Below, one piece after another: positions 21,960 through 34,440 of a stretch of 64,000 bases of DNA. The stretch covers positions 4,554,607 to 4,618,606 of the forward strand of contig CM055098.1 of the NCBI GenBank assembly GCA_029204225.1, in the 5' to 3' direction. Under the pieces are notes generated by a model. The model searched no databases. It saw only the letters and a list, made by a program, of their open reading frames with translations, and was not told where the DNA came from. Made by a program: the position numbers and the translations under genes. Within the stretch, counting starts at the first letter, position 1; each line of letters opens with the position of its first letter. Origin of the DNA: Diphasiastrum complanatum (taxonomy: Eukaryota; Streptophyta; Lycopodiopsida; Lycopodiales; Lycopodiaceae).

Positions 21960-23151
21960 GTACTTTTTTGCATAGTGTTGAGCCACAGTAAACCAATAGC
22001 ATTCACTTGATGCATTGATCTATCTCCAAGAACGATAAATCTTGATGGATTTGCACTTCAAAAATCGGACATGATCCATCTTAATGTGACAAAGTGCGAG
22101 GTAGCTCCTGAATCAAGAATTACCTCTTGTGTGTCAGGTGTTGATACTGCACAGATGTAGGCGGTCGAATTTCTGTGATTCGATCTTTCTTCGCCCATCT
22201 TTGAGCTCTCTAGATCCTCGACATAGGACAAACTATTGTTGTTCTCCTGTCTGCTTTGAGTTGATTTGTTTCTTGGGTTCTAGCAGTAGTCCATGGCTAC
22301 ATGACCCTTCTTGTGACAGTGGATATACTCAATTTTTGGATTAAGCCAACATGAATCGACAGTATGTCCTTCGCATTTGCATCTCACGCATGTCTTCTTG
22401 TCTTCACTCTGCTGTTTCGACCTTCCTTTGTTCTTCCATTTGCCTTTGCTGGCTCCTTCTGCTTGCCGATCTCGATCCTGTTGACTCCCTCTTAGGCTTG
22501 AATTGCTTCTTTGCTTTCTCCTTGTTGCTATAGAGGGCTTGGTCAAAAGCATCCTTGTGATCAAGGTGCTCTCGAGCTTCAACTTCTTCTCGAATCTCGA
22601 CAACAGCCTTTTCGAGTGTCATTGTAGGATCTTTTGCTAGCAGTGTTATGGTTGTCTGGAAGGATCTTGGTAAAGCTCTCAACTGATAAGTGAGCTGCTT
22701 CTTTGCAGACAATGCATTTTCTGTTCCAAAATTGTGTAGTGAAAGGAAAAGATCATTCATCTTCCTAATAAAGGAAGTGAGGTCTTTACCATCCCACTGC
22801 AGATTTGGCAGCTGATCTTTGAGCAGCATGATCTGACTGTGTGATTTCGTCTGAAATCTTGTGAGTAATGTATCCCACATCTCTTTTGCTTTAGAGATTG
22901 TAGCCAGGTCAAGAGCTAGGCTATCTTCGATGGATGAAGAAAACACGGCTACTGCCTTGTCATTCTTCTCCCTCCATTCGCGTAGCTCCTTGCCTGTAGT
23001 TGTAGGCATCTCCTCGGTTCCATCTACCTAGGGGAATAATCCTTCTCCCTTTAGTTGTAGGCAAGGTCTTAACCTTCCATGCTAGGAAGTTAGATCCTGA
23101 TGAATCGAGGATTGTACATATCTTGGATTGTATGCTGCTTATTGAAGCCAT
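21960..23151 (-). pseudogene. Copia gag and protease remnant
   Basis: Minus-strand gag from the ATG at 23149-23151 (MASISSIQSK). After a stop and frameshift near 23010-23040 it continues with GKELREWREKNDKAVAVF, ISKAKEMWDTLLTRFQ and LRALPRSFQTTITLLAK. Two zinc-binding motifs follow: CVRCKCEGHTVDSC and CHKKGHVAMDYC. Past the stop near 22280 the protease core VILDSGATSHFVTL lies near 22090-22130. Nothing further of pol is present to the left, so the element is cut at about 21960. The gag reads well apart from these breaks. Confidence 0.88.
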
Positions 23152-23249
23152 TGTTGTAAATTGTGTTCTCACCTGTTGATGGTTCTTTGTTTGAATGCTT
23201 AGCCTCTTGGATCTGATAGCTTTGCGGCTATGTCAGACTATGACAGGGT

Positions 23250-23262
23250 GGCTCTGATACCA
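23250..23262 (-). promoter_or_regulatory. Primer binding site of the - strand Copia
   Basis: The complement of GGCTCTGATACCA is a perfect TGGTATCAGAGCC, the initiator tRNA-Met site, placed between gag and the LTR at 23264. Confidence 0.9.
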
Positions 23263-23263
23263 C

Positions 23264-23839
23264 TGATGCGAAATCGTTGGTTGGTCACAGATTACAAATA
23301 TCAATCAGGCTCTGTAATGAAACAAAACAAAACGAAACGAAGCAAAATTGGACGAACGAAGCGAAGCGAGACAAAACTTGAATGAGCTCTGATATTGACA
23401 TTGCTAAAGCAAAAAAAAATTAATCACGAATGAAATGAATTCGGATGGATTTCAGATATGATTGCTGGTCACTGCCTACTATATCATTCCTACAATCCTC
23501 CAGAAAGTAGACAAACACTACTGATCTATGTTACGGATTAATACAACATTCAGCAAAAATTGAATTAGTGTGCGAAATAGATAAAACAAGTGAATGAGAT
23601 ACAGAGCGATAGCAGGTAGTGATTCATTCAAGATCAGACAAAATTGAGAGTGATATGTGCGTATAGCTACAGTATCATCTATTGATCCTCTTGATTTTGA
23701 GCGCTGTATGACAGATCCACACAACACATTGGCGTGAGAGAAAATAGTGTTCTCTCCGTAGAAAGTGGATATTTACATTGTACAAAAGCACTTAGAAAAT
23801 AAATTTAGGTGAGAATAGGAATAAGATTAAACTCCAACA
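23264..23839 (-). repeat. 5' LTR of the - strand Copia (576 bp)
   Basis: On the element strand it starts TGTTGGAGTTTAATC and ends TTTCGCATCA next to the PBS, so it has TG..CA ends. The right boundary directly abuts Gypsy integrase sequence, suggesting the Copia inserted into the Gypsy element. No 3' LTR is present. Confidence 0.75.
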
Positions 23840-23844
23840 CTTTG

Positions 23845-24771
23845 CGATTGATCTAATGGCGAAAAAGGTACTCCAGAGTGGATTTTGGTGGCCAACCCTT
23901 CACAAGGATGTCTATCAGTTCACCAAGTTGTGTGATGTGTGCCAACATTATCGTGAGCCCACAGGACTTGACATGATGCCCTTGCAACCTATCATCGCCC
24001 AAAGTTCATTTGAAGAGTGAGAACTTGACTTTGTTGGTCCAATATGTCCAACTGCTCATTATATGCAAGTGAGATACATTATCGTAGATACAGACTATCT
24101 TACCAAGTGGGTTGAGGCTAAAGCCGTAAAGGAAGCCAATGCAAAGACTACGACACGCTTCCTTTGTGAGCATATCTTTATTTGATATGGATGCCCAATC
24201 AAGTTGGTCAATGATCATAAAAGTCATTTCATAAATGAAACAGTCACTCACCTCCTTGCCTCCTACCTGGTCGCTCATTGTAAGAGAACTCCCTACTATC
24301 CAAGGTGCAATGGCCAAGCCGAATCGTCTAACAAAATCTTATGTGCGATTATTACAAAGATGGTTGAGGCCAGTCGCACAAATTGGGAACACAAACTCCA
24401 AGAAACATGATGGGCTTTCTGAATCACATACAAAGCTAGTAAGGGCCAAACACCCTTTCAATTAGTATATGGACAGGAAGTAATCATGCCAGTTGAGTTC
24501 ATCATACCCAGTCTTATCCATACAGGCTATGTTAGTTGAGAAAAATAGGAGGAAGGCATGGCATCGCCACTTGAGAAAAAAATACATGGCCAAGGGAGAA
24601 CTTTGCTTACTATATAATGCCAAAGCTCATAAAGGCAAATTGAAATTTAGTGGAGAAAGTCCCTATCGAGTAGTGGAGGTACAGCTTAATAGAGCAGTCC
24701 ACTTAGAATATCTAGACAGGTCTCCATATGGAACCTTAGTCAATGGAAGCCATTTATAAAGATACTATGCA
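23845..24771 (+). pseudogene. Ty3/gypsy integrase to pol C-terminus, OTA-like
   Basis: It reads GFWWPTLHKDVYQFTKLCDVCQ (split here by eye; zinc-domain Cys pair present), then LDFVGPICPTAHY with the first catalytic Asp, a TDYLTKWVEAKAV block, RTPYYPRCNGQAESSNK with the catalytic Glu, and WAF ITYKASKGQTPFQLVYG. The C-terminal part reads GKLKFSGESPYRVVEVQ and LVNGSHLKRYYAPDY. It has no chromodomain, which fits the Athila/Tat/Ogre (OTA) branch. Stops at several positions (for example near 24018, 24183 and 24408) make it non-functional. The 5' part of pol is missing, displaced by the Copia LTR. Confidence 0.88.
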
Positions 24772-25694
24772 CCTGACTATAAACCCATCTCTGAGTTTCA
24801 GATGATATTTCTAATATGCCAAATTAGGGATAATGTATATATGGCCTTGTGAATAGACCATAGGGAATACCATCCCTATGATCCTTAGGACAGTTGATAG
24901 TATTCTAGATTTGTATAGAACTTCACCTTCATGAGGAGCTGATCCTTGTCCTAGGACACAAGAACTTGGCAAGACTTGTGACAAATCAAGCAAGTGCATG
25001 AAAAAATGACAAAACTCTCAATGTGCGAGCATTCCAACCTCCTAGTGAATGTTTATAGCCTTAAGTGAGTGTTTTGCCCATTAGAGAGCCTTTTTAGTTT
25101 GTCGACAAGCATTTTTTTCCTGGTGGTGAGCATTTTCAGTCTGTTGGCAAGCATTCTCCCATATGCATTTTTTCCTTAAAATGAACTATTTCCAAAAAAA
25201 CACTCGCCCAAGGGCCCACATATTTAAACGCTTGGAACACTCAATCTTATATCACTAAGCACTCGTAGACAACCCAAAATCTTGTTGATTTTTGATTGAT
25301 CAACAATAAGCCTTTAATCAGTCTCGTTCTACAGTCACCTGGGGCGCTATCAGATTGCGACCTCGGGATAGTGATCAGCGCCTCCATCCTAGCTCCAAAT
25401 CTTAGTTTTTGATCAATTTCAAATATTTTTTCAAACTTTTTAACTTTTTTTTGTGTAGAAATCTAATTTTGATCTTTTGCTTGTTTTGCATGTATGATTT
25501 TTGTTTTTAATCCATTCGAACTCTTGCTACAACTTCTTTGATTATTTGAATTCATCATTTTACTCAATTTTTGTGATTTCTTTTCACTGCGACCTTGGTG
25601 TGAGTTTTTTCAACTTTTTCTAAATACTCATCTTCTTTTCCAAATGCTCGCCTTCTTTCCTAAACACTCACCTTCTTTTCTAAACACTCACCCC
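24772..25694. repeat. Gypsy 3' region with degenerate ~20-bp arrays
   Basis: After the pol end there is no gene. Two degenerate arrays stand out. At 25015-25160 short units carry GAGCATT, GAGTGTTTT or AAGCATT words. At 25620-25694 four units of about 20 bp read AAATRCTCRYCTTCTTTYC or AAACACTCACCTTCTTTTC. The CTCGCC/CTCACC core is shared with the arrays at 27340-27900 and 30470-30800. Confidence 0.6.
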
Positions 25695-27154
<1,460 letters not shown>

Positions 27155-27160
27155 TTTTTT

Positions 27161-27178
27161 TGGCGCCGTTGCTGGGGA
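27161..27178 (+). promoter_or_regulatory. Primer binding site, tRNA-Asp
   Basis: TGGCGCCGTTGCTGGGGA differs at one position from the complement of the plant tRNA-Asp 3' end. This primer is typical of Athila/Tat-type Gypsy elements and fixes the element on the + strand. Confidence 0.88.
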
Positions 27179-28266
27179 AATGGTGATGAGCCACTAATTA
27201 GATGGGTTTTTTTAGTTTGCTTTTGCTTGGTTTTTCTTGCATTTTTGATAGGGTTATTACTTGCCTATTGGCCTTTTTTTATTTTTTTTGTTCTCTTCTT
27301 TATTCACCACTTCTCCAAAGAGCTAGGCAGGCTCCAAACACTGTTCTATGAGCTCGGCGAGTTATAAATCATAACTCGCCATCAGAGACATTACTCGCCC
27401 TGTAGCCTATAACTTGCCAGACCCATTTTTTACATTTTTCCTTTGCCAAATTTACTCGCCATTAGAGCTGAGTGAGCAGCAAGCTCAGAGGCATCTCCCT
27501 TGTGATTGTTGAACTATAAATTTATTATTCGCGCTAAGAGCCATTACTCGCCACTTTGAATTTTCTCATCATTTTTTTAGATTCTTGCCCTTTTCATTAC
27601 TCGCCAGTTACAACTCGCCATCAGGGATTAATAACTCGCCATCAGTGTTTTCTCCTTTCTTATTTAATATCTTTACTCGCCATCAGAGATGAGGTCTGTA
27701 CACATACTGATCTGTCTTCTGAGAGACCAGCAAGTTATAAATTTACTACTCACCATCAGAGCCATTACTCGCCAGTATTACTCGCTGATTGCTCCTCATT
27801 ACTCGTCACTTCCACAGAGCCTTCTTATCATCGTTTAGGGCAAGTAGACAGCTCGGTGAGTTATAATTTTATTACTTGCGCTTGCTATTACTTGTCTGTA
27901 TAACTCGTCATCATAGAAAAATCTAGATTTTTTTGAGATCTTTCGACAATTAGAACCCATCTGTGTTTTTCTATTGTTTTCAATTTTCTCCGTTGCCTTT
28001 TGGATTTGCATTTACACCGCTTCGCATCTATCTGAATTTCATTTTGATCCCAATCGGATCTTTATTTGAGATTCATCATTGCATTAGTCAGATCCTTAAT
28101 CAGATCCAGCATCTGATCACCCATACGTCGAAAAGATCTACAAAAATTATTTGAGAAAAAATAAAACGAAGAAGATAAAAAACAACCGAAAAGCAAAAAT
28201 ACCTAAAAATAGTTCTATTTTCTATTCCGTTGTATGCATCTAAGATCCAGTAGGAGATTATTCACC
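27179..28266 (+). repeat. Gypsy leader with a degenerate ACTCGCC array
   Basis: No ORF of note. Between about 27355 and 27915 the words TTACTCGCC, ATAACTCGCC, ACTCGCCATCAGAG and near variants (ACTCACC, ACTCGTC, ACTTGCC, inverted GGCGAG) recur more than fifteen times at irregular spacing. The commonest extended form is ACTCGCCATCAG. The element's gag begins right after this leader. Confidence 0.7.
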
Positions 28267-28745
28267 ATGAATCCCCCTGAATTAGAGGAATTCGTCAACC
28301 TACTGGTCGAAATATTACCTGAACCCGTTGACATAGATCTACCCCCGATGGACGTGCCTCACACAGTCTGAAATTTTCCCATGATTGACCTTCCAAGGTT
28401 TGATGGCAAGGGAGATCCACGACGATTCCTATAGATCTACACCCAGGCGTGTAGAGCCTACGGAGATGACAATCTGCAAGAGCTGCTACAATATTTCAAT
28501 TTGTGCCTGACCGGCACTGCAAAAGATTGGTACTTTAGTCTTGAGCAATACATGAGATGACTGAAATACCTTACAAGCTGAGTTCATCACTAGATTTAAA
28601 ACCACCTACTTCCTTTCCGATCCATTCCTGCAACTTGGACGAATCTGTATGAATAAGAAAAACGAATCCCTACGCGATTATATTGAACAGATCAAGAGAT
28701 TGCATGATAAATGTGAAGCTAATAGCATCCCAGATCATATGTCCT
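28267..28745 (+). pseudogene. Gypsy gag (Retrotrans_gag type) remnant
   Basis: From the ATG at 28267 (MNPPELEEFVNLLVE) the frame keeps the conserved start of the capsid domain: PMIDLPRFDGKGDPRRFL, YTQACRAYGDD, LLQYFNLCLTGTAKDWYFSL, and further on MARLPKGIKQQMK in another frame. Stops and frame changes occur at the AGTCTGAAAT point near 28370, in FL*IYTQ, and after the WYFSL block. The gag is cut near 28745 and no protease follows. Confidence 0.82.
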
Positions 28746-29599
28746 GATGTGGTTCATGGCAAGATTACCCAAGGGAATCAAGCAGCAAATGAAGCGAAGA
28801 GAAGTGTGGCCACGTGTTGTTGGTGATTTTGAGCTGCTTGCTTGGCTTTCTTGATCTACCCTGTCAATTGATGGACTAGCTCCTGACTCTCTTTCCTCTC
28901 TTTTTCTCTCTCTTGGTTTAGCCACCCAACCTGATCAATCAAGGCCTGCAGCGTTTGCCACCAATTGGCTGCGAGATTGCTTAGTACCTCTTTCAGAGAG
29001 CATCTAGTGAAGTTGTTGCTGAAGGCCCGTTAAGGCAGTCCAGCAACCCAGTGCTTGAGTATCCCAGTTGGCCGTTGACGACATAATTATGATGAGTGGT
29101 GGAAGAGATGTGGTGATTGGTGGAACAATGGTGGTAGAAACGGTGGTAACAATGGGAGTGACAATGGATGTGATCGGAACAGTGATGGAGAAACGATTGT
29201 GGGGTGAATGGGAGACAAAACAAATGGAATAGAGACAAAGAGGGAGGATGAGGTGGCGATGGCAAGAGTGGTGATGGTGGGAGTGATGGAACTTGTGGCA
29301 GCGGTAGAGAAAGGGGAAGTAACTACAGGGCGGATAGGGATATGTACAAGGGACACGATCTGATGTATGGGGGAGGAGCGGATGGGGCTGGTGTGTGCTG
29401 GGATGGTGCGTGTTTGAGTGGATGGCGTAGGAGATGAGGTAAAGACAAACACCATCCACTTCAAGGAGATGACTACAAGGATCCTTGGAGATGAGGTAAA
29501 GACAGACACCATCCACACCGACACTTTTACCGACACTTTTATTGTGGGAGTGGATCCTTGGAGGAGAGGCTAGCAGATGGAGAGGAGGGTGTGGGCGTT
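28746..29599. other. Purine-rich stretch with a local duplication
   Basis: No gene supported. The + strand is GGTGG/GATGG-rich from 29090 to 29420, giving long Pro/His/Ser/Thr-rich frames on the minus strand that I treat as low-complexity. A segment containing GAGATGAGGTAAAGACARAC occurs twice (about 29430 and 29488). Confidence 0.5.
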
Positions 29600-30260
29600 T
29601 TTACACCTAGATGCTCTAGATGCATGTAGGCGATGATGGTGATTAGACCACCGCAGGTGATCCGTGAGGGGCGCTTGAAAGCAGCCTGTAACTCCTTCAT
29701 GAGAAATGAGGCCCAATCATAGACCTGTCTGGTCCTCCCATTATTGTCGTCATGATGATGACCTACTTGGACACACGAAGGGGACGATGGAAGCTTTATG
29801 ATAGTGGCGGATAGAAAATCTATCGCGTCACGGAGATTTGGATGGGCCTGGGCCGTGAGATCAGGTACCCATCGTTGGTTTTGGTTCTAATATAATCTTG
29901 GTCTGGATTGAAAAATGTGGATATGTCATATTTGGCGAGTGCTCGTGTGTCTGGTAGGTGATCGAAGTGCGGAAGCATGAGAGCTATTGAAATTAGCTGC
30001 GGGTCCAGGGGGATCGTATGGTCCTGCCCTTTGTAGGTGACGGTAAAAGTGTCGGTGGCGAAAGTGGAAAACGTGTAGGTGACGGTAAAAGTGTCGGTGG
30101 CGAAAGTGGAAAATGCTTGTTGGGACTAGAGCAAGGTCCTGAAAAAGGGATATTTGCATGTCATGGAGGCCTATGGCAGTCAAGACTGCGAGGCAGTCGA
30201 TGGTGCAAAGAGCGACAATCTCTTGTTCAGTAAGTAAAGGTAAAATGGTATTCTGCAAAG
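29600..30260 (-). pseudogene. Coding remnant of unknown type, likely Gypsy-associated
   Basis: In minus-strand frames with breaks I read LPLLTEQEIVALCTIDCLA, RALAKYDISTFFNPDQD, then RQVYDWASFLMKELQAAFK and ITCGGLITIIAYMHLEHL. The order and texture look like decayed protein coding sequence rather than noise. It lies downstream, on the minus strand, of an ACTCGCC-rich leader (30261-30800), mirroring the leader-then-gene order of the + strand Gypsy at 27161-28745. It may be an extra ORF of the same OTA Gypsy family. I do not recognise the protein. Confidence 0.4.
30033..30115. repeat. Two tandem copies of a 42-bp unit
   Basis: GTAGGTGACGGTAAAAGTGT... occurs at 30033 and 30075 with almost no differences. 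It lies inside the minus-strand coding remnant, where it duplicates a HFRHRHFYRHL peptide. Confidence 0.85.
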
Positions 30261-30800
30261 GTGTGCGCGCGACATGAGTAGCAGGTAGGACACATATGGT
30301 GAGGTAGAGGTGTGCGAGGACGTAGATGGACTGGAAGAATGGCTGGGTCTAGCAGGCGTGGCAGCGCTTTGAATGACGCGATCTCGTTGACGAGGAGGGG
30401 CAGTAGTGCCCGAAAGACTGCGTTTCGGTGCCGTGGGTGAAAACGGGTACAGAGATGGATAGGGTCTGAGGGCGAGTAATGTACTGATGGCAAGTTATGT
30501 ACTGTGGACGAGCAATAACAGAGAGCGCGAGTAAATGACAGAGGGCGAGTAATGTGACGTCGCAAATTATATGGCGTCAGCGAGTAATCAACAGGATGAG
30601 TAAAGTGACACCGACGAGTAATCAACATGGCGAGTAATAATGGAGACGTGAATAATCAGGACGAGTACTAAATCAAATGGAGAGCAAAGAGCAGAGCGCG
30701 AGTAATGGGCATCGACGAGTAATAGCGTGAGTAATTAGAGTGAAAATGAGATAACTTGCCTCCATATATATAGGAAAATTATAACTCGCCTACTACCATT
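30261..30800 (-). repeat. Inverted ACTCGCC array (second Gypsy leader)
   Basis: From about 30470 to 30800 the + strand repeats GGCGAGTAAT, ACGAGTAAT, GCGAGTAAT and close variants at irregular spacing. These are the reverse complement of the TTACTCGCC words at 27355-27915. The orientation places this as the leader of a related element running on the minus strand. Confidence 0.7.
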
Positions 30801-30879
30801 TTTGGACAATGGTCCAATCAATGCCAAATCACTAGTTCTTGCACTGTGCACAATCCATTTTCCGATTGACTGCCATATT

Positions 30880-31585
30880 TATGAGATTTTCTAATCAGAA
30901 CATCCATGCTACGCTGTATAGACAGTTAGTAGGGAGCTTGATTTACCTTACCACGACTAGACCAGATATATGCTATGTTGTTGGCATTGTAAGTCAGTTT
31001 ATGGCAGCACCTACGGAAACGCATTGGAAGGCAGCTAAACGCATTTTGCATTATGTGAAAGGCATTTCAGAGTATGGCTTGATTTACAGGAAGCATGATG
31101 GTTTACCTGAGTTGTGTGGCTATGTGGATGCAGACTGGGAAGGTGACTATGATGATCGTAGATCCACCACAGGATATCTATTCCAGTTTTGTGGTAGTTG
31201 CTTTTCCTGGTCTAGTAAGAAGCAAAGTACAATTGCTCTTTCCACCACAGAAGTAGAGTTTAAGGCAATGTGTAGTGCAGCACAGGAAGCTATATGATTG
31301 AGACAAATCTAGGAAGAAGTTGGCATGAAGCAGAAAAATCCCACGACGTTACATAGCGACAATCAGAGTGGCATTCAGCTAGCAAAGAATCCAGTGTTCC
31401 ACGCGAGAACCAAACACATTGAGATTCAGTATCACTTTATATGTGAGAGGCTGCTGAGTCGTGAAATTCATGTTGTTTATTGTAGTACATAAAAACAACT
31501 AGCTGATATTTTCACTAAGCCACTTGTTGGAAAAAAGTTTGATAAGTTTAGATCAAAGCTTTCTGTACTTAAAGTTTGTTGACTT
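30880..31585 (+). pseudogene. Copia RT end and RNase H
   Basis: Starts with ATLYRQLVGSLIYLTTTRPD, then HWKAAKRILHYVKG, and the RNase H residues in GYVDADWEGDYDD, STTEVEFKAM (catalytic Glu) and HSDNQSGIQLAKN, ending FDKFRSKLSVLKVC. One in-frame TGA at about 31296 and a TAA at about 31490 break it, but most of RNase H reads cleanly. The upstream RT is missing. It is the 3' end of an element completed by the LTR at 31638. Confidence 0.92.
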
Positions 31586-31637
31586 TAAAGTTATGTATAT
31601 GACTGAATAAAAGTAAACTCTACTTTAAGGAAGAGAG

Positions 31638-31907
31638 TTAGAATTAAAGAGAAATCACTGTGCTATTGTACTGTGGATCCTATTAGTTGATAAGGATCAG
31701 TTGGCCTTGCCACGAGGCAAGTCGACGGGACACGCGTCCCGCTAACGGCAACCTGGGTCATGCATGGATTGCTTGAGTGAACAACTATATGTACAATGTA
31801 ATTTCATTTTGAGAAATACAGTTGTTATGCGAGCTTGCTGTGGAGAGTGTTTTCAGTCTGTGTTACTGTGTAGCATGATCTGTGTTCCTGTTCAAAGCAG
31901 ATTCTAA
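31638..31907 (+). repeat. Copia 3' LTR with TTAGAATT..ATTCTAA ends (270 bp)
   Basis: Bounded by comparison with 45048-45318, which is nearly identical and also follows the same RNase H end. A purine run AAGGAAGAGAG precedes it. The ends are inverted repeats (TTAGAATT / RATTCTAA) instead of TG..CA. It contains the landmark GGCCTTGCCACGAGGCAAG and CGGGACACGCGTCCCG inverted repeats. Confidence 0.85.
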
Positions 31908-32700
31908 GTGGATGGTCAATTGAATGCCACAAATTTGTCAAAATGCTAAACACTATTGATGACTCCATTGGTGGACCAAAGATCTATATTCTGCCCTCCT
32001 TGGTGACAAACACTTGTAAAGCCAAGGATTTGTTGATAATGAGTGTAATTTTTGTTTATGAAACTAAAAAAGGCACAAATCAAATTTGAATACTAGATAG
32101 AACTTGTGTCAAGGGCTAGAGGATGGACTTAGGGTCCAACTCATGAGGGACTAGTAGGACTATTTTGAAAGCTCTTAGGAGGATGATTGGGCTTTTAGGG
32201 CTCTTTCCAAGGTGCCAAGAATACGTTTAATGTTTACCTCAAGGTCTTGGTTACAAAAGTCACTTGGGTTGGCCCCCTATGTTCTTGACTAAAGATATGG
32301 GTTCTTAATGCAGCTCATGAGGGTTTTGATGGGAAGCTCAAAAGGGTTGACTCAAGATTTAGACTCTTCCATTAACTTAAATTTTTTTAAGTCAACTTGT
32401 TGGTAGAAAAATGTGCAATCTTGCCTTTCTACAAATGGGCAAAGAACTTATAATAAAGTTCAACAAATTGTAAAAAAATTTTGCAACCAACAATAATTGG
32501 CACTACCTGTACATTTTATGATTTAATTATCAAACATAGGTTACTACAGTATCTTCATGATGCTCAAGATACTTGAAGATGAGAACCAAGAAGCATGCAC
32601 GAGCACATAATATCTCTTGACGCATTGTGGACCAGATAATCAAGTGGCATAATACACTAGTTTACCTTCTCTCACTTTTCTGAATCTATTCATGTCAAGT
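31908..32700. other. Unassigned AT-rich stretch
   Basis: No gene, LTR pair or RNA feature supported. Possibly further Copia debris. Confidence 0.35.
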
Positions 32701-33110
32701 CTTTCTGAAAGTTTGCTTAATGAAGCCAACAAGCTAGATGGCACTAATTATAGTGTCTAGAAGTTCAAGATGGAAAACATTCTTGAAGAAAAAGAACATT
32801 TGGGTATAATAATAGATAGAGAACCTGTTCCTACTTCTGAACCTAATCTCAAGGACTATATCAAGAGGGGCAAGAGGGCCTGCAGAATCATTGGCATAGA
32901 GATTTCTAGAGGCATGGATTTTAGCTTTATTTGTCAATCTAAATATGCATCATCCATTCTAGAAAGATTTGGAATGAAAAATTGTAAAGGCATAGAGACA
33001 CCTATGGAGCAACATGTAAAAGCATCTATAATTGATGATGAATCATCCTTTAAGAACATCACTTCATAGAAAACTTATAAGGTTCCTTGATCTACTTGAA
33101 TATAACTAGA
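32701..33110 (+). pseudogene. Copia gag start fused to RT end by internal deletion
   Basis: The frame begins ANKLDGTNYSV*KFKMENIL (gag start, with the Trp of the WKFKM motif as stop), then LKDYIKRGKRA. It passes directly into the late RT block IGIEISRGMDFSFICQSKYA, ILERFGMKNCKGIETPM and a degraded YRKLIGSLIYL motif. About 3-4 kb of element is missing between these two parts, yet the frame is kept for 99 codons (32770-33069). It is a deletion product, not a functional gene. Confidence 0.75.
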
Positions 33111-33770
33111 TCTAATTTGGTTGACAAAGTTGAAAAATTCTCCCTATGATTTCAAGGTATCATCCCCTTCTAATATTCTTCTTCACCACAAAATTGCATT
33201 TCTTCTTTTGCATTCCAAGTTCATTCTAAGTCTTATGGAAATTATATTTGTTTTGCTCATAATGCAAAATTTGCTAAGTCTTATGAAAAATATGTTTGTT
33301 CTACTCATGGTGCAAATTCTATCAAATTATTATTTTTTAATGGCTTTCAAAGCAAGCACACCACTTTCACATTTTATGATTCTAGTTACTTTCTAGTCAC
33401 TCTCTCCATCAATACACACTGTATCGCTATTCGTCCCTCCCCACCTAAATACCCTAATTGTGATTTATTTAAAAATAAATAAAAACCTAACTAGCACATT
33501 ATGACCTCAATTCAACCATAACAAGCACTTTCAACTCCAAGTATAAGCAAGTTTGATTGGCTCTTAATTATTCATATGGGGCACACGACATATTAGCTAC
33601 ATGGTATTTTCACACATCACATCGTAAACCTTAATCCACATGGACCACTTAGAACTAACCAAATCCATTTTTTAAATCATTTCTTAATTCTCTCCATGTG
33701 ATTAATCATCTCTACCTAATCAACTCAATTAATACCCCTAATTTATTCCATCAAGAGCACATGATTTTGA
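33111..33770. other. Unassigned AT-rich stretch
   Basis: Low-complexity AT-rich DNA with many short repeats of TCTTATGGAAAATAT type near 33230-33300. No gene supported. Confidence 0.35.
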
Positions 33771-34440
33771 GTATTGCACAATAAATGTCACACATCCAAA
33801 GGTGTGTTAGATATTGTGCATAGCAACATATGTGGATCAATAAAAACTTTCTCTATAGGGAGAGCAAAATACTTGCTGATCTTTATCGATGATTATTTTA
33901 GAAGGACAATAATTTGTTTTCTAAAAAAGAAATCAATTCTACCTTCAAGTATTTTCAACAATTCAAATAGGAAGTTGAGAATCAAACTTCCAAGAAAATC
34001 AAGGCAATTCAAATTGACAGTGAAAGCAAATTCATTTCAATTGAATTCAAAGATTACTACAAAGCTAATGGCATTCTTATGCAATATCCAACTATTCTCC
34101 ACAATCTAATCAACTGGTTGAACATAAAAATCATACACTTGGTGAATGTGCAAAAAGTATGATTCTACATGCAAGAGATTATCGAAGACTTTCTGGGCAA
34201 AAGCCACCTTGACAAGCCTTGGCTTTTCTTTCAATAGAGATAATTATGTAACAAGCTACATGTAAGGATGCTCAATCAAAAAATTACAAAGAAATCACAA
34301 AAGTTCTTGGAAGTCAATAAGGGTTGCTTCACAAAAACAATGCTTGGGTATCAAAATAGAAGTCTTGATTCTTTCTCTTAAAAGAATGTCCATTATCAAA
34401 TGGATGTAAATAGTATTTTTTTAAGGGTGACCTAGAAGGT
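33771..34440 (+). pseudogene. Copia integrase to RT-start remnant
   Basis: It reads GVLDIVHSNICGSIKTFSIG (first catalytic Asp replaced by Asn in this block) and LLIFIDDYFRRTIICFLKKK. In another frame it continues EVENQTSKKIKAIQIDSESK (second catalytic Asp) and EFKDYYKANGI. Near 34395-34430 HYQMDVNSIF is the HQMDVKSAF block of RT. Frame changes and stops are numerous. It lies tail-to-tail with the MAD2 gene, whose stop is at 35274. Confidence 0.8.

Noticed and set aside
29004-29536. Minus-strand frames of 149-170 codons rich in His, Pro, Ser and Thr
   Set aside because: Two frames overlap on a GGTGG/GATGG-rich stretch. This is the signature of low-complexity DNA, not of a conserved protein.
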